A model generated the notes under the pieces. The model worked only from the letters and a program-made list of their open reading frames with translations. It ran no database searches and was not told the origin of the DNA. The position numbers were made by a program, and so were the translations under genes. 64,000 nucleotides of DNA from Cricetomys ansorgei. Lineage: Eukaryota; Chordata; Mammalia; Rodentia; Nesomyidae. Location of the stretch: positions 25,011,501-25,075,500 of the forward strand of contig JAMJFZ010000239.1 of assembly GCA_026225945.1 (NCBI GenBank), read 5' to 3'. Shown here one piece after another: positions 10,061 through 21,814 of this stretch (position 1 is the stretch's first letter; every line of letters begins with the position of its first letter).

Positions 10061-11499
10061 CCACATACAGTGAAAAATCCCTGGTGTGTTGATATAATAG
10101 AGCAACTGAGTCAAAATGAAATATCTGACTTCCCAAATAATCATTCTAATTACCAGCAATTGGTTAGAGTAAATCTCTAAAATCACTGGTCCTGTCCATC
10201 TCTTGACATGATGTTGTTGGCAGCTATAAGGAAGTAATGTTGAACAGAACTTCTAGATTTATTGCGGATCCTCAGGAACACTGGTGATTTGTATTCGGAT
10301 ATAAATTAAACATCTCCTTTTCTCTCCCAAACCTGTTCATCTCCCGGGCTTAGTTAAGAACTTTCTCTTTTTCCAGTCATTCCAGCTAGAATCCAAAAGT
10401 ACTCTCTTTTCTGTCCCACAAATTAAAATGTTACAAAATCCTGACAGTTGTATTTTTCAAAGCCCCTCTTGAGTTTGAAGTTATTCATAGCCCTACTTCC
10501 TACTCCAGTCATCTCAGCCACAACATTCACTGGCTTCCTGTTCTTAATTCAAGTAATAGAGAAATGATATCTGCAAAAAAAAAAAAAAAAAAAAAAAAAA
10601 CTCAGAAGCTTCTATTACATGACTTACTGCACTATTGCTCAAAGCGAGCCTTGATATTGTGCATTAAATAAGAGGCTCCTTGTTTTCAATGTCCACCCAA
10701 ATCTGTTTCATTGTTTCCTGAATAATATTTTCTTTATGTTTCCTCCAATTAAACTTTCAAAGTTAAAACAAATGAAATTTCTTACACAGATATTTTCACA
10801 GGAATTTGATGTTGACACAACCGGAGAGTTCAAATTACTTAGAATTAAGTTCAACATTTTCCAAACTGAACTCAACCTACTTTTCCTGTTTCCTCTCACT
10901 TATTTCTTTCTAAGGAATTAAAGTTCAGAAGTCCCTAGAATTTTAAGTTTTGAGCTTTGCCCTACTTTCCCTACTTCAGTAGGCAGTCACCCTCTGATAC
11001 AATATCTCAGAAGCTTACTGTAGTATGTCACCCATCCTTCCAGAACAAAGCCGAGTGGCATCTCCATCCATGATTCTTGACTCTGGGATACTCTTAGCGT
11101 GGATACTTTCTGAATCCATCAGAATTGCTGTGAATTATTATTTCTGTTTGATTTCATTTAGTTTTGTCAACATGATATCAAATAAATGTTTGTATTAGTA
11201 ACGATATGATTTATCATGTATTTCTCACAAAACTTACTACATCAACAATGAAAACAATAACAGCCTGAAAAACAATTATGAAGTGTTATGTTGCAACTTC
11301 TGCTTCATACCCCTTCTTTTATTCATCATTTTTGATCCCCATATTACCTCTAATTATAAATTTATAGCCATTTCTAAATAAAAAAATGCATTGAGAAATA
11401 AAATATGGTCAGAAATCTACAATTCTACCATATCCCGTCTGCAAGTATTTTTTCTTCTGGTATTTGGCTATATTGCTTCTGTTATTCTATTCCAGATAC
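10061..11499. other. No recognised gene; contains a 26-A run
   Basis: Mostly unique-looking AT-rich DNA. The pyrimidine-rich part at about 10320-10555 faintly resembles very old LINE (L2-like) sequence, but I could not align it securely. The A26 tract at 10575-10600 sits immediately downstream of that part. Open frames at 10708-10921 on both strands overlap and are taken as chance. Confidence 0.5.
10575..10600 (+). repeat. Poly(A) tract, 26 A
   Basis: Twenty-six consecutive A bases. Such tracts usually mark the 3' end of a fairly young retroposon, but no SINE or L1 3' end is recognisable just upstream and I found no target-site duplication. Confidence 0.9.
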
Positions 11500-11800
11500 T
11501 CAGCGCTGTACTATGATTTATAACTGGGACTACAATGATGTCTTTATTATCATGGTTTTATCATGTAATTTTGTATTGTATTCTTCTTTGTCAGGAAGCT
11601 CTTGTATTCACTCCAAAAATTTATAGTCCATGTAAAATTGAAAATTAAGTTTCAATTTCCACACATTTAAAAAAATAAACTATGTTCTTATTTGAAATGA
11701 GACTGAACTGAATCTATAGATCTCTCAAGCAATAGTGGACATGTTTATAGTGTTGAATCTTTATAAAACTAAGTGTCACTTATCCATATCCTGGCAACAT
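11500..11800 (-). repeat. Ancient L1 ORF2 fragment, minus strand
   Basis: The words 'ctgaatctatagatctctca' near 11710 and 'tagtccatgtaaaattgaaa' near 11625 match the reverse complement of the L1 ORF2 stretch usually seen as '...attgaatctgtagattgctt...' and '...ccatatgaattttag...' on the antisense strand. It is heavily diverged and its frame is lost. Limits are approximate. Confidence 0.5.
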
Positions 11801-13254
11801 TAATTAGCAAATCAGAGAGAGTTTTAAAAGGACAAATTTGAGATAAGAAAAAAAAGAACATTGAATAATGTTGAGAATATCAAGACCAGACGTTCTTAAC
11901 CAAAGAATAAGTTGCATCTGTGTGCCCACTGTCTGTCATCTGATATGATCTCTCATTAGCTCATTCATCTATCAGAAATAACTTGCCATTTCATTATCGT
12001 AAATAGATGTGTTAGAGAAAATACAAAGTTGAATAACTTCTAAGGCATGATACTTTTAACAAAATAAAGCAAATAAATTACTTAAGAAATCATTTGAAAG
12101 AATGAATATACTTGAAGGAAAAAGTAGCAAAATTAATTTTGCATTGATTGGCATATGTTAGGAATTTCAACAAAGAGAATTTATGAAAGGATAGTTTGTT
12201 GTCTGGCTGTAGGTTGGTTTCTAACCTACTAATAATTTAAAGAATAAATTTCCTTCATTTTATCCCAGGAAAAATAGCAGACATTCAGTTCCTAAGCCAG
12301 ATAAACTTAGGGTTTAATGCAACAATGACTTTGGGGACAAAATCATACATCCACTATCTATACTTTTCTGTGTTCTTTTTGTCATGTAAACTCTTCCAAT
12401 TGAAAAAACTGTGATAATAATTAGACATTAATGATATCAGCAATAGCTCCTCTTATACAAAAACATATGATATAATTAAAATATATCACAAAACTTGACC
12501 TCTTAGACATGAATTATGTCATTAGAGAAATGCTTAGATAGACCACAAAAAAGAACAAAGCACACTGTCAGAGCAGAAGCTAAAGTACCAACCAAATATT
12601 ACTGAGAATTTGCTTTCTCTAATGAAGTGAGATTTTGATTACATCAATATGTCCCAAAAGATAGCCTTCTGTTTGCACCATATAATCACTCAGAATAGCT
12701 TGCAGATTTCATGTTGGAAAGAGTAATAATTATCAGAATGATAAAAATAGAAATGTCCCAAAGGTGAGAGAAAAAAATTCTGATTTTTCTAGATATTTAA
12801 TTAATTAATTAAATCTAATGAATCCTTGTAAATAATATATACTCTTAATCAGAATGTTCATACAAGGTGAACTATTATTTATTCTTAGACTTTTTAATAA
12901 TATAATGGCTTTTTTTCAGAAAATGGCTTTATAGCTTAAACATTATAAAGATTCTGAGAGAGGCACCCAGCATATATCATACATATATTCAGGAGTGCAT
13001 GCATAGATATGAAAGTCCTCATGTGAAATAGTCACATATATGTCTATATATGTATAAATGTATCCTGCTATTGTCCAAAACATACACACAGTCAAAGACA
13101 AAGATCCGTGCATGGAAACCTAAAACAAGCAAGCACATGACTAAGAAAGGAGTTAAATAAAAAAGCCAGCATTTCTCCCTTCTTACTACAAATAAACCTC
13201 CATGATGAAAATAAAGTGATTGAGCTTTAGTCTCCACTGTTACTGTTATAAGTT
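11801..13254. other. No recognised feature
   Basis: AT-rich DNA with an 'attaattaattaa' run near 12798. The minus frame at 13019-13237 (72 codons) has no supporting context. I see nothing else. Confidence 0.55.
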
Positions 13255-13365
13255 TTTTATATAGAGTCTGCTTCTGTCCCTAGGCTAACCTCAAAGTCAT
13301 GTTCCACTTTCTCAATCTCAGGGTACTGGAATTACACACCTGTGCATCACTCTACCTAGTAGCTG
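13255..13365 (-). repeat. B1-like SINE, diverged, minus strand
   Basis: 'tatagagtctgcttctgtcc', 'gctaacctcaaagtcatg' and 'gggtactggaattacacacc' follow the order of an antisense B1 (usual form: gtttctctgtgt..., ctggcctcgaactca, gtgctgggattaaaggc). It is strongly diverged, so it may be an older monomer. Confidence 0.55.
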
Positions 13366-14841
13366 TGTCAGTTTATAATGTGCTATTCTTGGAAGGAATA
13401 AAAAGTAGAGTCAGTTCATATTTTTAGAGAGCCAAACTAAAAATTCAAAAATTTTAAGCAGGTGTGATTGTTCACTGAAAGAGGTGAATATGTGAGCATG
13501 TGTGGTCTAGCAGAGGACAGTAGCAAAATCAGGGAAGTGTACACATGCCATACCCTATCTCTAGAACCACCCAGGGGTTCACACAGGAGAGAAGGTTGAT
13601 CAGAAAGAGCGGATGCTGCAGAATAGAGTGGAAGAGAAGCAGCAGCTGGTATGCATGAGGTGTGCAATGACCTGGGCTCCTTTCTACTGAAATAGCTCCC
13701 ACCTAAAACACAGGGGGAAAAAGACTAACGAGGATCCAGAGGTATGTGTCCTCAAGTTAAATAGCCATATCAAGAATTCTTCATGTGTGTAATTGGAAAC
13801 CCGGATGAAGCAGACTCTCGGTTGAGGCTGATGGACTTCAACAAACTTGGCCTAAAACTTTCCTAGGCTAGATTCAGGAAACAGAAATGCAGAGATTATC
13901 AACAGGAATAAATATTAAAGTATCAGCATGCAGGCATTACATGTTGTGTTTCTGAAAATAAAAACAACTCTTAAATGTTGCCAGGAGTGAGGGGGAGGAT
14001 GTTTTATTATAACAGAGGAAGGATAAATTATCGTAGATTTTTTATCAAAATCCCTGCAAAGTTCTGAAGAAATTGGATCCCTTAACAGCTTTTAAGTGCA
14101 TGAAGGGAAATCTGCCAACCATTTACTCCTGAAAAATATCTTTCTTAATTAAAAAAAAAATGAAACACAACAAAAAAAATGCTCAAAACAAAGCCAAATC
14201 TGAGCAAATTTATTGTGAGTGATACTGCTCTGGAAAATGCTTTTATAAAGCCATGTTCATTTCTCTCCCTCTTCTTCCCTACTCTGAACTTTCCCTTCCG
14301 GCTTCTGACTACTTTACACTGAAACTCTCTCAGCTTCACTTTCTCAGCTACAGGCTGTATTTCAAATCCTCTTCCTTGAGAAGTTTATTGGTGGCATTTC
14401 TCTCTGTGGTGTCATTATTTTTTAATTATTTTCCCAGTGTTAATACATCAAATTATATGCTGCTATGCTTCATCTGCAAAAAAATTACTCATTTAAGAAA
14501 AACACTCATTCATATTTAATAAGAAAATACAACACCCCAGGATATAGCCACTTCCTTACATCTGAAGAATGGTTAATACCATATTTAGATAGGATTTTGA
14601 ATAATAGGGCATTTAGAGTCCTTAAAGTACATTAGATTTTCATAATTTTCTGAAATCATACTTAAGAACTTTGAGAATGTGTCTGAACAAGTAAATTTTC
14701 ATTAAATATTTTGTTTTAAATACTAATGATCAAGATCATTAATTGTTCATTTAAATGATTATTTATTAATATAAAATAATTAAAATTAAATATAATTTTA
14801 TTAAGAATTCTTTTTATTTAAAAAATAGGGACCAAAAAGTT
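13366..14841. other. No recognised gene
   Basis: Mixed unique-looking sequence. The frame at 13437-13667 (minus) and the pair at 14145-14519 overlap on opposite strands and look fortuitous. An 18-base inverted repeat, 'taatgatcaagatcatta', lies at 14724-14741. AT-rich low complexity precedes the L1 tail at about 14745-14825. Confidence 0.55.
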
Positions 14842-14950
14842 AAGTGAGGAGGAAATTGCAATAGATCTGGGAGGAGTGGGGAGAGGGGTGAGTGTGATCA
14901 AAACACTTTGTATGAAATTCTCAAAGAATTAATCTTAAAAAGAAATGTCC
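14842..14950 (+). repeat. L1 3'-terminal fragment
   Basis: 'atctgggaggagtggggaga' near 14864 and 'gtatgaaattctcaaagaat' near 14909 are the terminal G-rich block and the final polyA-proximal words of a rodent L1 3' UTR. Only the last 100 bases or so are present, as in a very short 5'-truncated insertion. Confidence 0.7.
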
Positions 14951-14999
14951 AACTTTTAAAAATTATATTCTCCAATGACTTAAAATTTAGGTTCTAAGG

Positions 15000-15175
15000 A
15001 GCTAGAGAGATGGCTCTGAGGTTAGGAGCACTGGCTGCTCTTCTGGAGGCTTCAATTCCTAGCACCCCCATGGCGGCTCACAGCTGTCTGTAACTGCAAT
15101 TCCAGCAGAACTGACACCCTCACACCAATGCACATAAAATAAAAAGTATTAAAAATAGCAATTATTATTAAATTT
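15000..15175 (+). repeat. B2 SINE
   Basis: A full-length-looking B2: tRNA-like head 'agctagagagatggctctga', 'gagcactggctgctcttc', body 'ggcggctcacagctgtctgt', and A-rich tail 'cacataaaataaaaagtat' near 15132. Mismatches to the usual B2 are moderate. Its head carries degenerate pol III A and B boxes. Confidence 0.9.
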
Positions 15176-16500
15176 TAGCTTCTAATGATTGGCGAACAAT
15201 ATGTTGAGATGACTTAAAATTTTGAAAACCAGGATATTTCTGTTTATGTAATTCATTAGTTCATCAGAACAATAGGCATACAACCTCACACACACCTCAT
15301 GGTGATTCACTGATTTCTACATCTTTCTCGAAATCTGCTTCTAGGGGGCCTCCATGTAGCTCATACTCTACTGACCCTTCAGAGTGAAAATGTCCCAACT
15401 TCTCCACCCCTCACATCCACAATCACAGAGCTTCATCCTTCACTCATTCATGCTGCCACAGCTGGGGCTTGCTACATCCTCCAATGAAATAAACTCTGCT
15501 GAAAGCATCAGGCATCAGAAGATGGAAGGTCTTGCCTGGTGTCTTACAAACTTCCTTGTGTTAGATCACCCAAAAGCATTCAAAAGAATTTACTTTTTTT
15601 TCTTGGTTTCTAGATTATCACACGTTTTGACTTTTCTCACAGTTTTCTGGTCCCATTGCTCTATTAACTTAAGTGTCCACTCAATATAATACACTGCTGA
15701 CTTCTATATATTTCAGTGCCTTGTCTGAGGGCCTGGACCCTAGTATGCCATGTCTATCTGTATCTTCTTACAAGGCTGTGATTTCATCTAGTCTATCACT
15801 GAAATAGCAAATGTCATCATTATATCGATGACTACCCGTCTCTAAATGCAGTGTTGTTTTCTACATCTGCATTAAATTTTCTGTGTTTCTACTTGACATC
15901 ATACAGTCACACAAGGTGAATCACAGTTAATAATAATGAAAACTATCAATCATCTGTCTTTATCTGAGTATCTGTTCTTTATTTAGTTTTCTCTCATTCC
16001 AAAAAGAAGCACCAAACTGGATAATCAGTTTTTAGTGCTATTTCTCTTCCTTTGGCTATTAATTCACACTAAGCATTGGTAACTTTACCTCCTATGGCTT
16101 TACTTGCTTCAACTTCTTCCTCATTTTCAAAATTCTAGTTCAACTATCCAATACTTCTGATTGGCCTCTACGGGAAAAAAAGGAGAATCTTTGTCATTGC
16201 TCCTGGTAACTATTTACTGCAATATTTAATCTGGGCTCCCCCACATGTATCTTCTACTTCATTCTAAAACACTAAAATTTTTTGGCATTTGTAACTCACC
16301 AAGAAAATATGGCCTCAGGGTTATTGATTTTTTTTTCCTTCCCAAGAAAACTGTTCCTCTTATTCTACCTCAGCAAACTTCTCCTCACTTCTTGGTCCCA
16401 GAAAAAGAAAAATCCTTTACTGAAAGTGATATTCATTGATTTCAAAGTTGTATTAGATCTTCCAGTTGGTGTTTCTTTAAAATTAATCTTTTTGAAATTT
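15176..16500. other. No recognised gene
   Basis: Pyrimidine-rich, unique-looking DNA. The plus frame at 15384-15689 (101 codons) is moderately long but has no domain, no start context and no flanking splice pair I trust. Some stretches are reminiscent of old LINE 3' sequence, but not firmly enough to call. Confidence 0.5.
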
Positions 16501-16686
16501 AAGAAATTCATCAAGCAGTGGTGGCACACACCTTTAATCCCAGAACTCGGGAGGCAGAGGCAAGCGGATCTCTGTGAATCTGAGGCCAGCATGGTCTACA
16601 GAGTGAGTTCCAGGACAGCCGGAGTCACAACAGAGAAACCCTGTCTCAAAAAACAAAACAAAAAATAAACAAAAAAAGAAATTCAT
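16501..16686 (+). repeat. B1 SINE with 11-bp target-site duplication
   Basis: The B1 body at 16512-16675 reads 'cacacctttaatcccagaac', 'gaggcagaggcaagcggatc', 'atggtctacagagtgagttc', 'aaccctgtctcaaaa', then an A-rich tail. It is flanked by a perfect direct repeat 'aagaaattcat' at 16501-16511 and 16676-16686, the signature of L1-mediated insertion. The short plus frame at 16282-16668 runs into it by chance. Confidence 0.95.
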
Positions 16687-17324
16687 GACATTTATGGGAT
16701 GTATGTGTGTGTGTGTTTGTGTATGTTATTTTCTCTAACCACCAGGCACAAGCAAACAAATATTTGAGAAAAGGCAGCCAGAATGACTAAGAACTGAGCA
16801 AAATGAAAGAAGCTATAGTTTTTATTTGAATGCTAGCAAATAAGAAGACAGGTAGGCAATAGAACTGATTCCCATGCAAAATTCTTTTCATGCAGATGTT
16901 TCTAAATCACTAAATGCTCCTAAATAGTTTATCTGTAGGGCTAAAACTGACCAAAAATTATATAAATGAAAAATATTTAAAATTTGGAAAGTGACTTCCT
17001 GGGCAATTTCATGAATTTTCTATCTTTTATAGTAGCCTCACTATGTACTGGGCCTTGCCAGAGACTCCAAGTAGCTTCTTTAGAAAAAAAAATGGGTGAA
17101 TCAATAACCTCAGAAAATATAGATAGTGTAATAATATTCTTGTCATTTTTCCTTAGAATATCAAAATTCTAATGGAGCTTTGCTCTCTTTGCTTTCATGC
17201 ATGTACTAGATACTTACTTTTATCAAGTTATAAAGAATAAAATGTTTATTGTATGGAGCACATGAAGTTCTAAATGTATTCTAAAAGTATTTTTATTCAT
17301 GGGGGTTCAGGAAGAATGAGATAC
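16687..17324. other. No recognised feature
   Basis: Short TG run near 16703-16720; otherwise unique-looking AT-rich sequence with no exon signal. Confidence 0.55.
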
Positions 17325-18025
17325 AATCTTCATGTCTGAGACTGAATTGAACTTAACTCTGAACTGAACTCTGACCAGCTGCCTTCTCAACTGCCTCTTC
17401 CCCACCTGCCTGCTTCTTCAAGCTCCTGCTTCCGATTCTCTTGCTTCTCATTCTGAACTGTGCCTTCTCTCTCTGCTTACTCTCTGCTTCTTTCTGCTTC
17501 TTGTCTGCTTCCACCTCTGCTTCTACCTTGCTTCTTCTCCTCTTTCTCTCTCAGCTCTCTTCTTCTACTATTTTCTTTTATGTCCCCCAAGAGTTGGGAC
17601 TAAAGGTATGTTCCACTACTTCCTTCTAAGTTGGGTTTAAAGGTGTGCTACCATTGCCTGCTGAGCTGGCATAAAGGCCTGTGCTAAATTGCCTTCAGAT
17701 ACAAAGTCTTATTTTGCATTAATGAAGAAAATCCGATAATTCCCTTCCCAAACGCCAGGCTTGTCAACCTTGCTGCCAACTTGGCAAAGGTCAAATTGAG
17801 AGACACAGGCTGTTCTTCATATCTCCATGTTAGTTGCTGGGGAGGAACCACAGAATTCTCTTTCATTTAGCCTTAGCACAAACAGAAGACAGGATTTGCC
17901 TGACTAACCTTCTTTCTATCCTAGAACAATCATGCTGCCAAATCAGAGATCAAATGTGTATTAATGTACCACATTGGCCCTTGAAAGAGATTCCTTCCTA
18001 GAGCAGCCATGCTGCCCTGTTCCTA
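17325..18025 (+). repeat. CT-rich 'TCTGCTTC' interspersed repeat, copy 2
   Basis: Pyrimidine-rich body about 17340-17580, with tail modules 'gagttgggactaaaggtatg' near 17590, 'gttgggtttaaaggtgtgct' near 17631 and 'gctggcataaaggcctgtgc' near 17664. A stretch lacking in copy 1 follows, then two versions of the '...catgctgcc' end (17932 and 18000). Copy 1 ends in the same 'agagcagccatgctgc' words. The tail is thus expanded or interrupted here. Confidence 0.65.
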
Positions 18026-18384
18026 TACATGTTGTTAACACGGTCACCGCCATGTCAAGGATACCAATGCCTCCAACCCATAGAAAATGGAAGAGCCTCC
18101 CTTTTTCTAAACTCAGGAGAATGGCAATATCTTCCTTCCTGATCTATGTGTGGAGGTTGATACTATGGGTAGAAAATGTCCACTATAGCTTTTCCCACCA
18201 GATGTTTGTGGCCCAAAGACTATTCCCCCATAGAAACTGGTGCTACTGAGAGTAGCTAAGTCTGCCTCCTTGTCTCCCAGTCTCCCTACTTAACTATATC
18301 TAAAAACACCTCTCAGTTCTAGGGTTCTGCAACTTCTCCATCAGAGAATTTTAATCCACTTAACTCCAGATTTTCTGTGTGTCC
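18026..18384. other. No recognised feature
   Basis: Unique-looking sequence between the CT-rich repeat and a TG microsatellite. The open plus frame at 17974-18249 begins inside the repeat and is not supported. Confidence 0.55.

Positions 18385-18440
<56 letters not shown>
18385..18440. repeat. (TG)n microsatellite
   Basis: An uninterrupted TG run of more than 50 bases. It creates the false minus-strand frame at 18319-18507, whose centre is a run of alternating His and Thr. Confidence 0.97.
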
Positions 18441-18443
<3 letters not shown>

Positions 18444-20024
18444 TCCTCATTCCCTCTATGCCCCAGTCAGGTAAGGTGACAACCAATGCAGAGACTTGGC
18501 AACTCATGGTTTGTAAAATATATGAAAAGGCTAAAACTCAGTAAGGAAATAAAACTTTTAAATGATACTTGTGTATTATACTATTTCCTTAAAATACACA
18601 AAAACAAATATACTATTGAAACACAAGTAACTCAGACATTTTAATAGGAAAAATTAGGAATATAATAATGAGAAAATATTTAAATTAATGAGTAGAGATG
18701 TTTTAGTATGCTTACATGTCATGAAAGAATCTCTTGTCTCTACAAAATTTGATTCTAAATGTTTATATAACTTAAATTAACTAACTTAAATTAACTTTAA
18801 ATTAACTAACAAATGGGTCTAGGTACTTAGGTGAAGCTCAGCCGCATTCCTGAAATCATTGGTTCAATTTCTAGCATCACAATTTTTAAAAAATGGAACC
18901 CCTCACTTGGTGGTGATAACTAAGATATTCTTCTGAGAAGGACCTGCACTGGAGAAATCTGTTGTTTTCCTGTGTGATATGAATAGTTTCCCCTGCATAT
19001 CTTAACTCTGTTGGACTAGTTTTAGTTATTTTTATAGATTTAACATTTTTGGATCTGAGAAAACAGTCATAATTAGAATACATATTACACAGAAAATTCA
19101 GAGAAACATGCAAGAAAAAAATGTACCTCTTGTGGTATAAATTCTACAGATTTGTACATTTTATCTTAAGAGGGTACACTAGTATCCTTATAAGATCAAG
19201 CACAAACATCAAACATGCTGTTTAATGCAACACTATATACCCTCTTGAAGTTCTTCTATGAGCACGGATGCAGTAATCACATGCAGATGCCACATACTGA
19301 TCAGAACACTCAGGAGAGAGGTGGTAGTTCTCACAGGGCAAATGACTTAAAAATTTGCCTAAACCAATTATCAGAGGTTTTATCAATGAATGAAGAATCA
19401 AATTATGAAAATATGACACAGTTGGATATGTATCCGAGTCTTACGGGTTTTGAATTGTTCTGACAGTCTTTCCTGTTACTATATATGGCAGTGACTTTGT
19501 GTATTAAGACTGCAAGTTCCCTTGACATCCACTGATAGATACAACTTGATCTATTACTTGGATGCTCACTAAACAATATCAGCAAAACTATGCATATGCA
19601 TCCATTCGTTCAAGCCACAGTCTTGGTTGATATTTTTCAAACAATTTATTTAAGAACAGACAGATATCTGCAAGCTTAGAATTATTTATCATTCTTGATT
19701 TGTACATCTGAAACTTGCTATTAAAGTTCACTCTCCACTGACTTATACTGTAAATTCTTCCAGGAAGAAGAATTACTTAATTTGCTATTTTCATGTAAAT
19801 AAAAATAAACTAGATGATTTCAACAAGTACAGGAAATATGCTGCTATGAATTCCTAAAGATGCATAAAGGAGAGACCTTTAAAGGGTGAGAATATACTGA
19901 AGTTAACTTTAGCTACTTCACAAGTTTGTAACTGAACTCGTAATCAAATATTCAGCAAAAAAAAAAGTCAGAAAGAATTTTTTTGCTCCAAATTTAATGT
20001 TTTATTTTTTGTTTTTATTTGCAG
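18441..20024. other. No recognised gene; small tandem repeat and possible ID SINE
   Basis: 'taacttaaattaac' type units repeat about three times at 18768-18810. The rest, including frames at 19215-19463 (plus) and 19222-19419 (minus) on opposite strands, gives no recognisable product. The polypyrimidine tract at its right end leads into the candidate exon at 20025. Confidence 0.5.
18818..18893 (+). repeat. Possible ID-like SINE remnant
   Basis: 'taggtgaagctcagccgcat' and 'ttggttcaatttctagcatc', followed by an A-rich end, are in the order of an ID element (A-box region, then 'gggttcaatccccagcac' region). It is short and diverged. Confidence 0.35.
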
Positions 20025-20252
20025 TGAGAGCAGAAGGGAGATATTTTTCTGATAGACTTCCCCACTCTCTTCAGGTAGCTGAGAGATCAAAGAAACTTCA
20101 AAGCCAAGAGGAAAGAAATGAACGAGCTGCTGAGAATCTCACGGCGACATTAGAACCGGAGGAACCGCTTCCAGGAATGTACGTGGCACCTGAGGCCGTC
20201 CTGTGCAGAGGCAAGATTAAGAATTCGTCACAATTCAAGATTCAATTTTCAG
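20025..20252 (+). CDS. Candidate internal coding exon, gene not identified
   Basis: What I see: an intron-like T-rich tract ending 'gtttttatttgcag' (20011-20024), then 228 bp open in one frame, then the donor 'cag/gtaacc' at 20253. The codon split at the start needs one base from an upstream exon, and one base is left over at the end. The exon is therefore symmetric (phase 1-1) and adds 76 codons. The deduced peptide has a strongly charged, probably helical part (AERSKKLQSQEERNERAAEN), then a proline/glutamate hinge (PEEPLPG) and a tail with one cysteine. Seven CpGs lie in this short stretch within CpG-poor DNA, and no known repeat overlaps it. A second donor-like site, 'cag/gtagct', lies inside at about 20073. 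I do not recognise the protein and no neighbouring exon is visible. It could be an alternative exon of a large gene, a lncRNA exon or a chance frame. The ATG at 19997 lies in the presumed intron and is not a start. Confidence 0.35.
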
Positions 20253-21814
20253 GTAACCAAGATTGAAAAAGACCTGTGGCTTCCCATTCCACAATGTGAT
20301 CAGTCATTTCCAGGAGGATGGTCAGTGTTCAGAAACAGAATCAAATCCAACTAGGTATGAAAACAGAGTTCAATCACCTAGCACAAAAAAAGTCTCCCAG
20401 CTTTCTGTTTTCTATGGACTGCTAAAAACATTCTTTGGAGAAATTTTAAATTATAAAACCATCTCTTCCATCTCTTTTCTCCCTAGAAAACTAAACCTGT
20501 AAGATTTATTTTTCTACTCTTGCCTCACATAGACACACAGCTATCCATCACCTGAAGCTTGTTAGACTTGCAGAATGCCGGGTTCTACCTCAGATCCTCG
20601 ACAGCAGAAGGGAAACCGAGGTGCTAATGTATCTCTCGTCTTTCTGTAGGAGTTGAGGCACACAGGCTAAAATTTGGTTATTTCACAAACAAAGCAAGTC
20701 TGAGTACTTTCTGGGAAAACACAGTCACATAGATTATATTAACAGAGTGCACTGGAATAATTAAACATGAACTTTGTGACGGTTTGATGATACTTTAAGA
20801 TACTGTATTTTTATCGATTCATGATGTAAGAAAAAGGATCAAAAGTCATCTGACATCCTCTTAGGATACATCTGAATATAAATTATTCTTTTTTTATTCT
20901 ATCTTCCTTTATACTCTATCTTCTAATATCACTAATACCCAACACAGCCAATGTTGAAGAGGTATTTACATATAAGATCCTTTACAGAAATAGTCAATAC
21001 TTTCAATTATAAAGGGCATTATAAAATGTACAACTAACATCACTGAATTCAAAGTATTAAAGGACATGAGGAGAGATTTTAAATATGAGACATATCATAA
21101 TTTAAACATACTATTGTCAGCTTTTATTGATACATTAAGTCCTCCCCAAAATACAAATCAGGCAAAGCTAAACACTAATAAAGAAAATGTCTAAAATTAA
21201 AAATTCATTTGTGTCATCTGTGCTCCACCCTCCTTGGTGAATGGCACTCCTACCCTCATAAGTCATTCGGATATGAATGGAGCCATTTACAATGTGTTCT
21301 AATATCCACATCGGTTCTGCATATTCGTAACAAATGGTCACACCACTTCTCCATTCTACTCCATACTCAAGTACTCTAGATCCCAATCTAGCTGGCTTTT
21401 TCAACTGCAATCTCTTCCTTTCCCCAAATTGATTCAATGATATCAACCTCTGTCACCCTAGAACATCTTAGAGATTGATATCTGCATCTTCATTATTTTA
21501 CCATATTCTGTTCATTATAGGAGAAATTATGAGCTCCTTATCTATGTGCTTTAGTTGACTACTTGCTACACGTTACCAGACACACACCAGAACTGTGTTT
21601 CAGCCACTGCAAATTGTTCAACCAGGTTCAAGTCACAAAAATATCGGGTCACTTTTGTACCTCTGTGACTTTAATTGTCCTGCTGTCTTACACTGGACCC
21701 CGCTGTTTTGCTTCCCTCGCCTTGTGTGGATTCTTATTTTCCTACTTTTAAGGCACAGTTTTAGGATAATGCCTTAAGCCTTTGTTTTGGTTTTCCTCAG
21801 TTTCTTCTTTACTT
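20253..21814. other. Mostly unique-looking DNA downstream of the candidate exon
   Basis: Contains the MER5-like relic listed separately. The minus frame at 21168-21446 (92 codons) is CpG-containing and encodes a mixed-composition peptide I do not recognise. The plus frame at 20263-20502 follows the candidate exon but starts inside its donor region. No further splice-bounded frame stands out. Confidence 0.5.
20540..20615 (+). repeat. MER5-like hAT (Charlie-group) relic
   Basis: 'tccatcacctgaagcttgtt' and 'cagaatgccgggttctacct' follow the MER5A order (catcacctggag...cttgtta...gattgctgggccccacc). This is a short, old non-autonomous DNA transposon piece. Terminal repeats are not preserved. Confidence 0.6.

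Noticed and set aside
10320..10555. Possible L2-type LINE relic
   Set aside because: Pyrimidine-rich similarity only; no anchor motif could be aligned with confidence.
10601..11016. Direct repeat 'ctcagaagctt' at 10601 and 11006
   Set aside because: Considered as target-site duplication for the A26 tract, but the second copy lies downstream of the tract rather than upstream of an element body.
15000..15080. tRNA gene
   Set aside because: The tRNA-like head belongs to a B2 SINE; no cloverleaf with an intact anticodon arm and acceptor stem.
16282..16668. 128-codon plus frame
   Set aside because: The 3' half is a B1 SINE with its own target-site duplication; no exon signals.
18388..18440. CRISPR-like or satellite array
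   Set aside because: The only dense tandem repeats are dinucleotide microsatellites; no spacer-repeat structure exists in the window.
18319..18507. Minus-strand open frame with a His-Thr run
   Set aside because: It is the translation of a TG/CA microsatellite and has no other coding evidence.
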